Part shown: positions 10,660 through 19,981 of the stretch, piece by piece
Numbering within the stretch: position 1 is the stretch's first letter
Layout of the letters: every line of letters begins with the position of its first letter
Origin: Lunatimonas sp.
GTDB lineage: Bacteria > Bacteroidota > Bacteroidia > Cytophagales > Cyclobacteriaceae
DNA length: 64,000 nt
Assembly: GCF_020832325.1 (NCBI RefSeq)
Contig: NZ_JAFIEU010000002.1
Location: 62,001 to 126,000, forward strand
Direction of reading: 5' to 3'
The notes under the pieces: generated by a model
The model's input: only the letters and a program-made list of their open reading frames with translations
Database searches by the model: none
What the model was told of the DNA's origin: nothing
Position numbers and translations under genes: made by a program

Positions 10660-10815
10660 GGTCTAGATGTTTAGGTTTATTTGGTCTTTGCCAACACATT
10701 TTAAAAAACAAATTTGAAGGCCTCCATGGATTTGCCAAGAAACCAAACGAAATATCGCCGGTTGTGGTTTATCTTTGAGGCAGCTTTACCACAAAATTAA
10801 CGTTTAATTAGACAC

Positions 10816-11538
10816 ATGACGAAATTAAGTGTGAATATTAATAAAATCGCCACATTGAGAAACGCCCGCGGAGCCAATAACCCGGACGTGGTCAAAGTGG
10901 CCTTGGATGCAGAGCGTTTTGGTGCCCAGGGTATCACTGTGCATCCACGCCCAGATGAGCGGCACATCCGCTACGATGACGTGCTTGCCTTGCGCGAGGT
11001 GGTCACAACCGAATTCAACATCGAGGGGTACCCGGATAAGCGGTATATGGAGTTGGTGCGGTTGACCAAGCCAGCACAGGCTACTTTGGTGCCGGATCCA
11101 CCGGAGGCGATTACCTCCAATACCGGTTGGGATACTATTGCCCACCAGGCCCTGCTCAAAGATATCATTGCCGAGCTGCATGAATACGGGGTGCGCACGT
11201 CGATTTTTATCAACCCGGAGCCCCGCTATTTCGAGCCGGCAAAGGATACAGGTACCGACCGGGTGGAACTCTACACGGAACCCTATGCCAGCCACTACCA
11301 CCAAGATAGGGACGCCGCGGTGCGCCCCTATGTGGAGGTGGCCAAGTTGGCACGCGAGCTGGGTCTGGGATTGAACGCCGGACACGACTTGGACCTGCAC
11401 AATCTGGCCTTCCTAAAGCAGCAAATCCCCTGGCTTGATGAGGTATCCATTGGCCATGCGCTGATCTGCGATGCGCTATACTACGGTCTAGAGAATACCA
11501 TTCAGATGTACCGCAGGCAGCTAGAGCTACAGGCTTAG
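10816..11538 (+). CDS. pdxJ: Pyridoxine 5'-phosphate synthase
   Basis: '[16 protein letters not shown]', '[18 protein letters not shown]', '[13 protein letters not shown]', 'EVSIGHALI'. Confidence 0.96.
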   Translation: MTKLSVNINKIATLRNARGANNPDVVKVALDAERFGAQGITVHPRPDERHIRYDDVLALREVVTTEFNIEGYPDKRYMELVRLTKPAQATLVPDPPEAITSNTGWDTIAHQALLKDIIAELHEYGVRTSIFINPEPRYFEPAKDTGTDRVELYTEPYASHYHQDRDAAVRPYVEVAKLARELGLGLNAGHDLDLHNLAFLKQQIPWLDEVSIGHALICDALYYGLENTIQMYRRQLELQA

Positions 11539-11574
11539 CAGATTGTTGATAGTAGATGCAAAAAAAGAGATAGT

Positions 11575-12333
11575 ATGCTATTGAATTTTCGAAAAGCGGG
11601 TGAGGGCAAGCCTCTAGTCATTTTGCACGGGCTGTTTGGGTCGGCCGATAACTGGATGGGCATTGCCAAAGACCTATCCCAACACTATACCCTTTACCTG
11701 GTGGATCAGCGTAATCACGGCGACTCACCGCATTCAGACGAATGGAATTATGCCGTGATGGCGGATGATCTGAAGGAACTGCTGGATGGGGAGGGCCTGG
11801 ATACCGTGTACCTGATGGGGCATTCCATGGGGGGCAAGACGGCGATGAACTTTGCGCTGAAGTATCCGGAGCGTGTAGCAAAGCTTGTAGTGGCCGACAT
11901 TGCCCCTCGCTACTATCCCGTACATCATGCCACCATCCTCGAAGGGCTGAACAGCCTGGATTTTGACCAGATAAGTTCCCGGAAGGAAGCCGACGATCAA
12001 CTGGCCAAGTTCATCTCGGAGCTGGGCATACGGCAGTTTCTCCTCAAAAGTCTGACCCGGGTAGATGGCAAATTTGCCTGGAAGATAAACCTGCCCGTCA
12101 TCACTGAAAAAATCGAAATTGTGGGCGAAGCCTTGCAGGGCGAGCGGACTTTTGAAGGACCTACGCTATTTATGGGCGGGGAAAACTCCAAGTATATACA
12201 GGAAAAGGACCGGGAGGACATGGAGCGGTTTTTTCCCGGACATCACCTGATTTTCATCAAGAAAGCCGGCCATTGGCTGCATGCGGAGCAGCCGGAAGCT
12301 GTGGTAGAAACGTTGAAAGCGTTTTTGGGGTAG
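11575..12333 (+). CDS. Alpha/beta hydrolase (YbfF-like esterase)
   Basis: 'PLVILHGLFGSADNW', 'VYLMGHSMGGKTAM', 'AGHWLHAEQPE'. Confidence 0.92.
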   Translation: MLLNFRKAGEGKPLVILHGLFGSADNWMGIAKDLSQHYTLYLVDQRNHGDSPHSDEWNYAVMADDLKELLDGEGLDTVYLMGHSMGGKTAMNFALKYPERVAKLVVADIAPRYYPVHHATILEGLNSLDFDQISSRKEADDQLAKFISELGIRQFLLKSLTRVDGKFAWKINLPVITEKIEIVGEALQGERTFEGPTLFMGGENSKYIQEKDREDMERFFPGHHLIFIKKAGHWLHAEQPEAVVETLKAFLG

Positions 12334-12394
12334 AGCAACCTAAATAATTGGTTTTATCTAATATTTTAGGTAATTTTAGATAAAATCTTTCTCT

Positions 12395-13528
12395 ATGGTA
12401 TTTAATGGTGTCCGTTATTTTCCAATAGTATTGGCTGCTATTTTATCCTGTGGCAGTCCAATCGAAGATTCAGGGAAATTAATTACTTTAAGGGAAAGCC
12501 CCACGCCACTTGCCCTTGAGGAGTATTTCTACCATCCAAGTGCGTATGTGTTAGCGGGTGATGCTGAAGTAGGTAGCCGCCATACAGTATTTGTCACAGA
12601 GGAAAAAGTAGTACTGGTTGATCAATACGATCGTGTGGATGTTTCCGTGGTTTCTCTAGACGGAGTGGGGGTAGTGAAGCGGTCTTTTTATGGGGAAGGG
12701 CCAGAAGACTATATAGAGATCACCGCAGCTCAGGTCTATAATGAAGAAATTTACCTATGGATTAATAACAGACAGCAGCTGGATGTTTATGGAATGGACC
12801 TTGGCTTCCGGAGGCGAATTCCGGTCGAACTATCGGCGGGCAGTTTGCTCATAAATGACGAGGGGTTGTTTTTTTATCGTGCTTGGTACGATCCATCCAC
12901 CCCAGCCAAGTTTTCCAGGGTAACCCATGATGGAAAATTAATAGAGGTTTACGCTTATGAGCAGGAAGAACGCTGGCTACCGCCCATTTCTGGTGACATG
13001 TTGGTTCCACTCACTTCAAAATCACTGCTCCAGTATCATCCTTCATCGGATTCGATTTTCTGCATCCAGGCAACGAAGTCTACGGCCTTCCAGATCGACT
13101 TTAACGGACAGTTTTTGAACGCGGCACACATCAGGGATCTACATCCCCTCGAACAACTAAAATACGTCAATGGATTTGAGGGATATCGGACACTGCAATC
13201 CGGTATTAGGCTTAGCAACAATGAAGTACTTTTCTCCCTTAGCTATCAATCCAAGCCTTATCACCTTCTGATTGACCTAGACGGAAAAACAGCTACCCGC
13301 TATAGCCAATTAGTAATGGAGGGTTTCTCTCTACCACAAAATATACGTTTTTTGGGAAGCAATGAAAAGGGAGCCTGGTTTATGATGGCAATGACAACTT
13401 GGGAGATGAGTGGCATGCAGTCTAAAGTCTCACCTACCATTGTTCCCCATGGTGGAGCTATCGACCAAGAATCGTCGGTATTAGTTTATTTGCCGTATAA
13501 GCGATTGGCATTTACTTGTGTTAGCTAA
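12395..13528 (+). CDS. Lipoprotein, probable 6-bladed beta-propeller (BF3164/DUF4221-like)
   Basis: Lipobox 'AAILSCGS', repetitive beta-rich sequence 'SFYGEGPEDYIEITAAQVYNEEIYLW'. Confidence 0.5.
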   Translation: MVFNGVRYFPIVLAAILSCGSPIEDSGKLITLRESPTPLALEEYFYHPSAYVLAGDAEVGSRHTVFVTEEKVVLVDQYDRVDVSVVSLDGVGVVKRSFYGEGPEDYIEITAAQVYNEEIYLWINNRQQLDVYGMDLGFRRRIPVELSAGSLLINDEGLFFYRAWYDPSTPAKFSRVTHDGKLIEVYAYEQEERWLPPISGDMLVPLTSKSLLQYHPSSDSIFCIQATKSTAFQIDFNGQFLNAAHIRDLHPLEQLKYVNGFEGYRTLQSGIRLSNNEVLFSLSYQSKPYHLLIDLDGKTATRYSQLVMEGFSLPQNIRFLGSNEKGAWFMMAMTTWEMSGMQSKVSPTIVPHGGAIDQESSVLVYLPYKRLAFTCVS

Positions 13529-13566
13529 TTGTGAGGTTTGGCTTGTCTGCATGGGTATTTCGTGAT

Positions 13567-13806
13567 TTATCCGCTTACCTTCCTCCACAGATACAACAGC
13601 AGGGTTAGCAGCACGCTGACCAATATGGAGGTACCCAGCGGAAAATAGAAAGTGAAGTTTTCCCTTTTGATCACGATATCGCCGGGCAGCGATTTAAACC
13701 CTCCCCACTTGGGAAGCAGCCAGAGCAGAAACCCCGCTGCGGCCAAAAGCAGTCCGGCAAATATCAGTATCTTTGCCACTTGTCCGGTTCCATGTTCCAT
13801 ACCCAA
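13567..13806 (-). CDS. DUF2905 family small membrane protein
   Basis: Two TM helices with 'LPGDIVIKRENFTFYFPLGTSILVS'. Confidence 0.85.
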   Translation of the reverse strand: MGMEHGTGQVAKILIFAGLLLAAAGFLLWLLPKWGGFKSLPGDIVIKRENFTFYFPLGTSILVSVLLTLLLYLWRKVSG

Positions 13807-13811
13807 AAATA

Positions 13812-14528
13812 ATGCATTCCCACGGAAAACTCTACCTCATCCCCAATGTACTGGCCGAAGGCACGGCGCCTCAGGTGATAACGCCTCAGGTGAAGGAGGT
13901 AGTATCCCATACTACCCATTATTTGGTGGAGAATTTCCGTACCGTACGGCGCTACATCAGCAGCCTTCAGCTCGGAGTGGATATTGGTACGCTACAGATG
14001 TCCCTGCTGGATAAAAATTCGTCCGAATCCCAATTGGCAGAACTGATGGATCCTCTCTTCAAGGGCCATGACATGGGCGTGATTTCGGAGGCGGGCTGTC
14101 CGGGCATAGCGGATCCCGGAGCCTTGGCAGTGGCCTATGCGCACCGAAAGGGTATTCAAGTAGTACCCATTCCTGGACCTTCGTCCATTTTTCTGGCATT
14201 GATGGGGTCGGGTTTTAGTGGACAGGCTTTTGCCTTTCACGGATACCTTCCCATAGACAAAAAGGAGCGGGCGGCAGCCATCCGCCATCTGGAATCCACC
14301 GCCCGCAAGGATCAAAGCACGCAGATTTTTATGGAGACCCCCTTTCGCAATCAGCAGCTTGCGGAGGATCTGCTTCGGCACTTACAGCCCACTACCCTGC
14401 TATGCATAGGAAAAAACCTCACCGCTACGGATGAGGAAATCCTCACCCTGTCGGTTAGTGCATGGAAAAGTAAGGGGTTGCCTTCCCTACACAAAATTCC
14501 TACGGTATTCTTGCTATCTGTATCCTAA
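13812..14528 (+). CDS. SAM-dependent tetrapyrrole-methylase-fold methyltransferase (RsmI-like)
   Basis: 'GKLYLIPNVLAEGTAPQVIT', 'MGVISEAGCPGIADPGALAVAYAHRKGIQVVPIPGPSSIFLALMGSG'; true start probably the internal ATG at 13812. Confidence 0.85.
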   Translation: MHSHGKLYLIPNVLAEGTAPQVITPQVKEVVSHTTHYLVENFRTVRRYISSLQLGVDIGTLQMSLLDKNSSESQLAELMDPLFKGHDMGVISEAGCPGIADPGALAVAYAHRKGIQVVPIPGPSSIFLALMGSGFSGQAFAFHGYLPIDKKERAAAIRHLESTARKDQSTQIFMETPFRNQQLAEDLLRHLQPTTLLCIGKNLTATDEEILTLSVSAWKSKGLPSLHKIPTVFLLSVS

Positions 14529-14550
14529 AATCTCCATCTAGACCTTGCCT

Positions 14551-15894
14551 CTACGCCTTCTTGGCCAGTGGTTTGAGCGATGTCAAGTCGGCTATTTTTA
14601 CGATTTTTCCGGTTTCGATACTTTGTCGGGCCGCTATTCCGATCAACGCCGACATGGCCCCGTCTCTGGAACCTGCAGACTGCTTAAACCGATCCGGGCT
14701 ATCCGGAAACCGAAAGATTTTGTCTTTCAACCGAGGGTCAGATCCTCCATGTCCACCGGATTGGGGGATTACTTGAATCGTTTTGACGTGACCAAAAAGG
14801 TTGGTAATCACGATTTCTTGGTAGGGAGGCACGCCCGTAGGCATGGAAGATTTGATCCAGGCATCCAGTCTGCCTTTGGTGCCATTGATCGCTACCCGGA
14901 AGCCTTCGTAGGGGGAGAAAGCCGTGAGGGAGTAGTTTACGGGCACCCCATTGGCATACCGGTACTGCACGGCCATGGTGTCATAAATATCAATTTCCTT
15001 TCGGAAAACACATCCATCCCGCAGGTAGCCATCGTGCTTTTCATGATCTACGTACAGGCTCATCGCTCCACGGTCTTTGGTGATGTCCCAATAGAAATTG
15101 CAGGAGGATTTATGCGGGCAGGGCCGGCAATGGGTGTGGTGGATAGGACTGTTTTTTTGTCCATAAAAATCCAGGGAACCGTACGCAAACACCTCTTCGG
15201 GTTCCGAGTCCATCCAGTAATTCAGCGTATCGAAATGATGCGTGGCTTTGTGCACCAAGAGGGTGCCGCCAAACTGTCGCTCTCCGTGCCATCGCCTGAA
15301 ATAGCTGGCGCCATGGCTGGTATCGAGGTACCAGTTCAGATCCACGGATTTGATGTCTCCTATTTCACCGTTACGAAGTAGTTCCCAGATTTCCTCCACA
15401 TAGGGTGTGTAGCGCATGTTGAAGGTGACGATTACTTTGTTGCCGGTTCGCTTTTCGGCTTCAAAGATGGCCTCGCACTTCTCGGCATCGGTAGTCATGG
15501 GCTTTTCGGAGATCACACGCAGGCCAGCCTCCAGACCCTTGATGATAAATTCGTGGTGGGTAGAATCTGTGGTAGTAACGATGAGGGTATCCGGTTTGGC
15601 CTCTCTGAGCATTTTATCAAAGTCCGTGTATACGGGGCAGGCCACTTTCATCTGATTTTTTGCGTAAGCCACCCTGCCCGGGTTGATATCACACAGCCCG
15701 ACGAATTCGACGATATCGCTGTAGGCTTCTACAACGGAAGTGCCCCACATGCCTATGCCTCTACCACCCGTGCCTACCATGGCAAGTCGTTGTTTTTCCC
15801 GGCGGTAACTGTATCCGGTCAAGGGGGATAAAAGGCTCCCCGCGGCGAGTAAGCCAGTATGCTGAATGAATTTCCTTCTATTTAATGCTTCCAT
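14551..15894 (-). CDS. Gfo/Idh/MocA family oxidoreductase with Tat-like leader
   Basis: 'NRRKFIQHTGLLAAGSLL' leader, 'RLAMVGTGGRGIGMWG', 'RVISEKPMTTDAEKCEAIFEAEK'. Confidence 0.9.
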   Translation of the reverse strand: MEALNRRKFIQHTGLLAAGSLLSPLTGYSYRREKQRLAMVGTGGRGIGMWGTSVVEAYSDIVEFVGLCDINPGRVAYAKNQMKVACPVYTDFDKMLREAKPDTLIVTTTDSTHHEFIIKGLEAGLRVISEKPMTTDAEKCEAIFEAEKRTGNKVIVTFNMRYTPYVEEIWELLRNGEIGDIKSVDLNWYLDTSHGASYFRRWHGERQFGGTLLVHKATHHFDTLNYWMDSEPEEVFAYGSLDFYGQKNSPIHHTHCRPCPHKSSCNFYWDITKDRGAMSLYVDHEKHDGYLRDGCVFRKEIDIYDTMAVQYRYANGVPVNYSLTAFSPYEGFRVAINGTKGRLDAWIKSSMPTGVPPYQEIVITNLFGHVKTIQVIPQSGGHGGSDPRLKDKIFRFPDSPDRFKQSAGSRDGAMSALIGIAARQSIETGKIVKIADLTSLKPLAKKA

Positions 15895-16131
15895 GGAGGT
15901 TGGGGTTATTTCGTTAAAGGGTTGTATTGTTATGCGGATCTGCAGGACTTGGTGATTGTTTGCCCGTGATTTATGATTCACACTACTATTTAAGCATTTT
16001 CAGGCAAAAAAGGATGTGGGTGGTCTGTTTTCTCCTCGACAAGTGATAAACGGCATAGAGTCCCTTCGAAAACCCACTAGCTAGCCTATCACCCAGTCAA
16101 TCCATTGCCCAATAAAAATATCTCGAGCGAG

Positions 16132-16794
16132 CTATGGCTTCTGTAAAAAGTAGTACCGTATACCCAATGTGGGCTGGTCCATCATGCCTTTAATTCCCAA
16201 ACGATAGCCGGTAACTTCTCCTTCACCTTGTGAAGATCTGCTTGAGTTTTTCATCCTCGCGAGGTCTCCTTGTTGAAAAATCAGCTCTATGCTCCATCGG
16301 GGATTTGGGAAGTAGATGATGCCGCCTTCGGCAAAGACCCCCATGTCCCGCTTTCGTTCTACGGTCTCTTCCTGTAGCGGAGAGCCCATGAGCAAATACA
16401 ATTCTTCGTTTTCATGCTGGTAAAAAGCACCCAAGGTGCCTAGAAGGTAAAATTTTTCCGCGACTTGCACGTGTTTCCGGATTCCCGAAAACACCCTAAA
16501 ATCTCTAATCAATCGCTCATTTGGATTGCCGTCAATAAACGACCATTCTTGTGTCCGCCTGTTTGCAGTAGCCCCCGTTATCATGGCGAGGCCATCCCGG
16601 AAAAAGTACGAATAGGAAGGAGTGATTCGCAATGAACCGAAATTTGCACCGCCGACTTCCCAAGAATCTTTGAAGGTGCCACCTGAGAAATCAAGTCCCA
16701 GGGAGTGGGTTCCTTTCTCCAGCTGAGAGAATACAGCCTGCGAGTAGACCATCAGGATGGCAATGAAAAGGGTTGATTTATAGAGCCTGTTCAT
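16132..16794 (-). CDS. Outer membrane beta-barrel protein
   Basis: Signal peptide, repeated beta-strand pattern, C-terminal 'LGIRYYFLQKP'. Confidence 0.65.
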   Translation of the reverse strand: MNRLYKSTLFIAILMVYSQAVFSQLEKGTHSLGLDFSGGTFKDSWEVGGANFGSLRITPSYSYFFRDGLAMITGATANRRTQEWSFIDGNPNERLIRDFRVFSGIRKHVQVAEKFYLLGTLGAFYQHENEELYLLMGSPLQEETVERKRDMGVFAEGGIIYFPNPRWSIELIFQQGDLARMKNSSRSSQGEGEVTGYRLGIKGMMDQPTLGIRYYFLQKP

Positions 16795-17374
16795 TGGTTT
16801 TTCCGGGTAAAGATATAGGCAACGGTAACAAACCCTGAATTGGAAACGTTGGCTGTTAACTGCCGGGTTGTATTTTTACTCGTCGTGCTGATGGCTGTAT
16901 TTACCAATCGGTAATCCAAGGAGCCCAAGGAAAGATCAAACATCCACCGTAGTGTGGGACGGTAAGTCATTCCAGGTGAAAAGCGTAGAGAAAGATCGTT
17001 GAATTTGTATTCATCACTCAGGTTGGTGAGGTAAACCATCGAGGGGCCAAACTGAAAAAAGAGCTTGTCGGTAATGCTGACATACCTTCTGTAAAAAAGT
17101 GAGACTCCACCGGAATGCCTGGCATAGGTACTGGATAGACCACTGTTGATGCTGAGAACCGGAGAAATACCCAAGGCGTCTTGTGACGACGAAAAAAAAC
17201 CGATCGAAGGTTGCAATCCGAATATAGTGCGGGTTTGGGAATTGGTCGCAGTGTACACATCCAAGTTTATCCCGCCTCCGAGAAATGTCCCCCTTTGGCA
17301 AACTGGGCATAGGAGGCCGATAGTGGAGCCAAAAAAAGGAAGGACAGAAAAAGGGATCCGATAAGCTGTTTCAT
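16791..17374 (-). pseudogene. Outer membrane barrel gene with apparent frameshift at a G5 run (C5 on + at 17289-17293)
   Basis: ORF 16791..17264 begins at a TTG without signal peptide. Upstream in another frame ATG at 17374 encodes MKQLIGSLFLSFLFLAPLSASYAQFAK; one extra G in the run would join it to GTFLGGGINLDVYTATNSQTR. Confidence 0.7.
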
Positions 17375-17492
17375 AAACTGAATTTTAATGGAGGTAAAAA
17401 GTCTTATCCCCAGATACCTAACCTACGGGTATAAATTCAAAAGGGTTACATAATTACTAAAATATTAGTGAGTAATTTGTCTTGGGCTAACT

Positions 17493-18152
17493 GTGGTCGA
17501 AATTTCCGATTTCGCCTTTTTTGTTCGATTTTCGGCCATGGATTGGTTCATGGAAGGGCTTCAGGCCGGAATTGCGGAAATGTCTTGGTTAGAGGCCGTG
17601 GCGGTATTTTTTGGATTGGCATCGGTGTTTTATTCGATGAAGGAGAATATACTGGTGTTTCCGACGGGGATTGTCAGTACGTTGATTTATGTGTGGATCT
17701 GCCTTCAAGTGAAGCTGTATGCAGACATGGGGATCAATGCCTATTATTTCAGCATGTCAATTTATGGTTGGTATGTTTGGTCTAGGCCCAAGCCGGGCAG
17801 TGACCGGCTACCCGTTACCTGGTTGAGCAGGAAGGGAATTTTGAATTCCGTACTGCTACTGGTAGGTTCGTATGTGGTATTATATGTTGTGCTGGTCACT
17901 TTTACCGATAGCGATGTACCCCAGTGGGACTCCTTTACCACTGCTACGGCCTTTGTGGGCATGTGGCTGATGGCCAAGAAAAAGGTGGAGAATTGGATAG
18001 CCTGGATTATCACGGATTTGGTATCCGTACCTCTTTATTTGTACAAGGGGTTGGTGCTTACCTCTTTTCAGTTTTTGGTGTTCACGGTCTTGGCAGTAAT
18101 TGGCCTATTGGCCTGGAAAAAGTCTGCAAAGCAAGTATCTGCCCATGCTTAA
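17493..18152 (+). CDS. pnuC: Nicotinamide mononucleotide/riboside transporter PnuC
   Basis: 'GLASVFYSMKENILVFPTGIVSTLIYVWICLQVKLYADMGINAYYFSMSIYGWYVW'; start may be the internal ATG 17538. Confidence 0.92.
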   Translation: MVEISDFAFFVRFSAMDWFMEGLQAGIAEMSWLEAVAVFFGLASVFYSMKENILVFPTGIVSTLIYVWICLQVKLYADMGINAYYFSMSIYGWYVWSRPKPGSDRLPVTWLSRKGILNSVLLLVGSYVVLYVVLVTFTDSDVPQWDSFTTATAFVGMWLMAKKKVENWIAWIITDLVSVPLYLYKGLVLTSFQFLVFTVLAVIGLLAWKKSAKQVSAHA

Positions 18153-18669
18153 GCGCATTGTGATCATAGGCCCCGAGTCCACGGGTAAGAGTACCCTCAG
18201 TGCCGATCTCGCCGCCTACTTCGGCGAGCCTTGGGTACCCGAGTATGCGCGGGAATACCTGAACCAACGCAACGGCTCGTATGACTACGACGACCTATTG
18301 AAGATTGCGGAGGGCCAGGTAATCAGCGAAGATACGTTGGCGGCCTCGGCGAGGAATTTTTTGTTTTGCGACACGGATTTACACGTGATTAAGGTGTGGA
18401 GTGAACACAAATACGGTAAGGTGGATCCGTGGATTACCCAGCAGCTCAAAAGTAGGCACTATGATGCCTATATCCTTACAGGCGTAGATATGCCCTGGGA
18501 GGCGGATCCACTACGCGAGCACCCGGATCCCTCTATGCGCGCGTACTTTTACGGCGTGTATCAGCAGTTGTTGGAAGACCGGGGTCTCCCCCTTTTGGCA
18601 GTTAGCGGTCCTCCATCAACGCGCCTTACAGCAGTAATTAGCTGGCTGGAAACGGAACAGAACTGGTAG
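18145..18669 (+). CDS. NadR-like P-loop kinase (ribosylnicotinamide kinase-like)
   Basis: 'IVIIGPESTGKSTLSADLAAYFGEPWVPEYAREYL' and overlap with the pnuC 3' end. Confidence 0.88.
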   Translation: MLKRIVIIGPESTGKSTLSADLAAYFGEPWVPEYAREYLNQRNGSYDYDDLLKIAEGQVISEDTLAASARNFLFCDTDLHVIKVWSEHKYGKVDPWITQQLKSRHYDAYILTGVDMPWEADPLREHPDPSMRAYFYGVYQQLLEDRGLPLLAVSGPPSTRLTAVISWLETEQNW

Positions 18670-18743
18670 TTCCGCCTGTGGAAAAATGAATGGAATCGAA
18701 AAATATGCGGGACAAACTTTCTATTTTTAGGAAGCGATCGCCT

Positions 18744-18751
18744 TATCTTTG
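18744..18751 (+). promoter_or_regulatory. Bacteroidota-type -7 element (TATCTTTG)
   Basis: Matches TAnnTTTG upstream of the SMP-30-like gene. Confidence 0.45.
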
Positions 18752-18786
18752 ATCATTCAACCCACGGATAGAATCCAATTACGCAC

Positions 18787-19716
18787 ATGAAGAGAAATTT
18801 GCTCCTTGCAGGGGTGGCCATGCTGGCTGCCTGCACTTCCAACTCCAGCCAAAACCAATCTGACACCATGGAAAACACATCAACCGAGGAATACTACGTC
18901 GCCAAGCCCTTTACCACCGGAGGAGAGTTTACCGGCGGGATCGAAGGGCCCGCAGTGGATAAAGCCGGAAACCTGTATGTGGTCAACGTCTTTCGCGAGG
19001 GCACTATCGGTAAGGTAACCCCGGACGGAGAGGTGTCGCTGTTTATTGAGTTGCCGGAAGGAAGTACGGGAAATGGCATCCGTTTCCATAGTTCGGGTAA
19101 GATGCTAATTGCCGACTATACCGGGCATAACGTGCTGCAGGTGGATATGGATACCAAGGAAATCAGTGTCTATGCCCACGACCCGACACTGAATCAACCT
19201 AACGACATCGCCGTTATGGACAATGATATCGTATTCGCCAGTGACCCTAGCTGGAAAAACAGCAACGGACAGATATGGAGGGTTAGTAAAGAGGGTGCGT
19301 TTGAGCTCTTGGAAGCCGATATGGGAACTACCAATGGTATCGAAGTCAGCCCTGACAACAAAACCCTGTATGTCAATGAGTCGGTGCAGCGAAACGTGTG
19401 GGCCTATGATCTGTCCCCTGAGGGAGAAGTTAGCAACAAACGATTGTTGATTCAGTTTGAAGATTTTGGCATGGACGGGATGCGTTGTGACGTTGACGGT
19501 AATTTGTACATTACCCGACATGGGAAGGGCACCGTGGTGAAACTTTCTCCAGCGGGTGAAGTGCTGGAGGAGATTACCATGTCGGGTAGCAAACCTTCCA
19601 ACATCGCCTTTGGTGGTCCCGACGGAAAAACGGCTTATGTGACATTGCAGGACAATGGCAACATCGATAGTTTCCGAGTAGAAAGCCCCGGTAGAGCATT
19701 TCGCCTATTTCAGTAG
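18787..19716 (+). CDS. SMP-30/gluconolactonase-like lipoprotein
   Basis: Lipobox 'AMLAACTS', 'GGIEGPAVDKAGNLYVVN', 'GMDGMRCDVDGNLYITRHGKGTVVKLSPAGEVL'. Confidence 0.88.
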   Translation: MKRNLLLAGVAMLAACTSNSSQNQSDTMENTSTEEYYVAKPFTTGGEFTGGIEGPAVDKAGNLYVVNVFREGTIGKVTPDGEVSLFIELPEGSTGNGIRFHSSGKMLIADYTGHNVLQVDMDTKEISVYAHDPTLNQPNDIAVMDNDIVFASDPSWKNSNGQIWRVSKEGAFELLEADMGTTNGIEVSPDNKTLYVNESVQRNVWAYDLSPEGEVSNKRLLIQFEDFGMDGMRCDVDGNLYITRHGKGTVVKLSPAGEVLEEITMSGSKPSNIAFGGPDGKTAYVTLQDNGNIDSFRVESPGRAFRLFQ

Positions 19717-19770
19717 AATCCTAATTTTTTTAGTTGGTCAAACAACTTTTTGTTTGCAATGAGCTTATAT

Positions 19771-19820
19771 AGGCCTCCTCTTCGATCGTTTGTTCGGAGG
19801 GGAGGTCTTCTTTTTTTGAA
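19771..19820 (+). terminator. Terminator after SMP-30-like gene
   Basis: GGCCTCCTC...GGGGAGGTC stem followed by a T-rich tract. Confidence 0.55.
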
Positions 19821-19981
19821 GCTCAACCTGCTGATGAATAGGTCTATAGTATCTGATTTTTACTTTTCGAATTACTTTTTTGCGCTGAAACATAAAAAAT
19901 CCTTATGGTTCTCATACTAAATCAAAATGAAAACTTATGCGATTTTTTACAAAACTTTGCGGCGAAAAAATCAGGTATCCT

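Noticed and set aside
10825-11400. 191-aa minus-strand ORF
   Set aside because: Antisense to pdxJ.
14545-15381. 278-aa plus-strand ORF
   Set aside because: Antisense to the Gfo/Idh/MocA oxidoreductase; no family signature.
17380-17492. Riboswitch upstream of pnuC
   Set aside because: No TPP or NAD-type signature recognised by eye; only short AT-rich leader.
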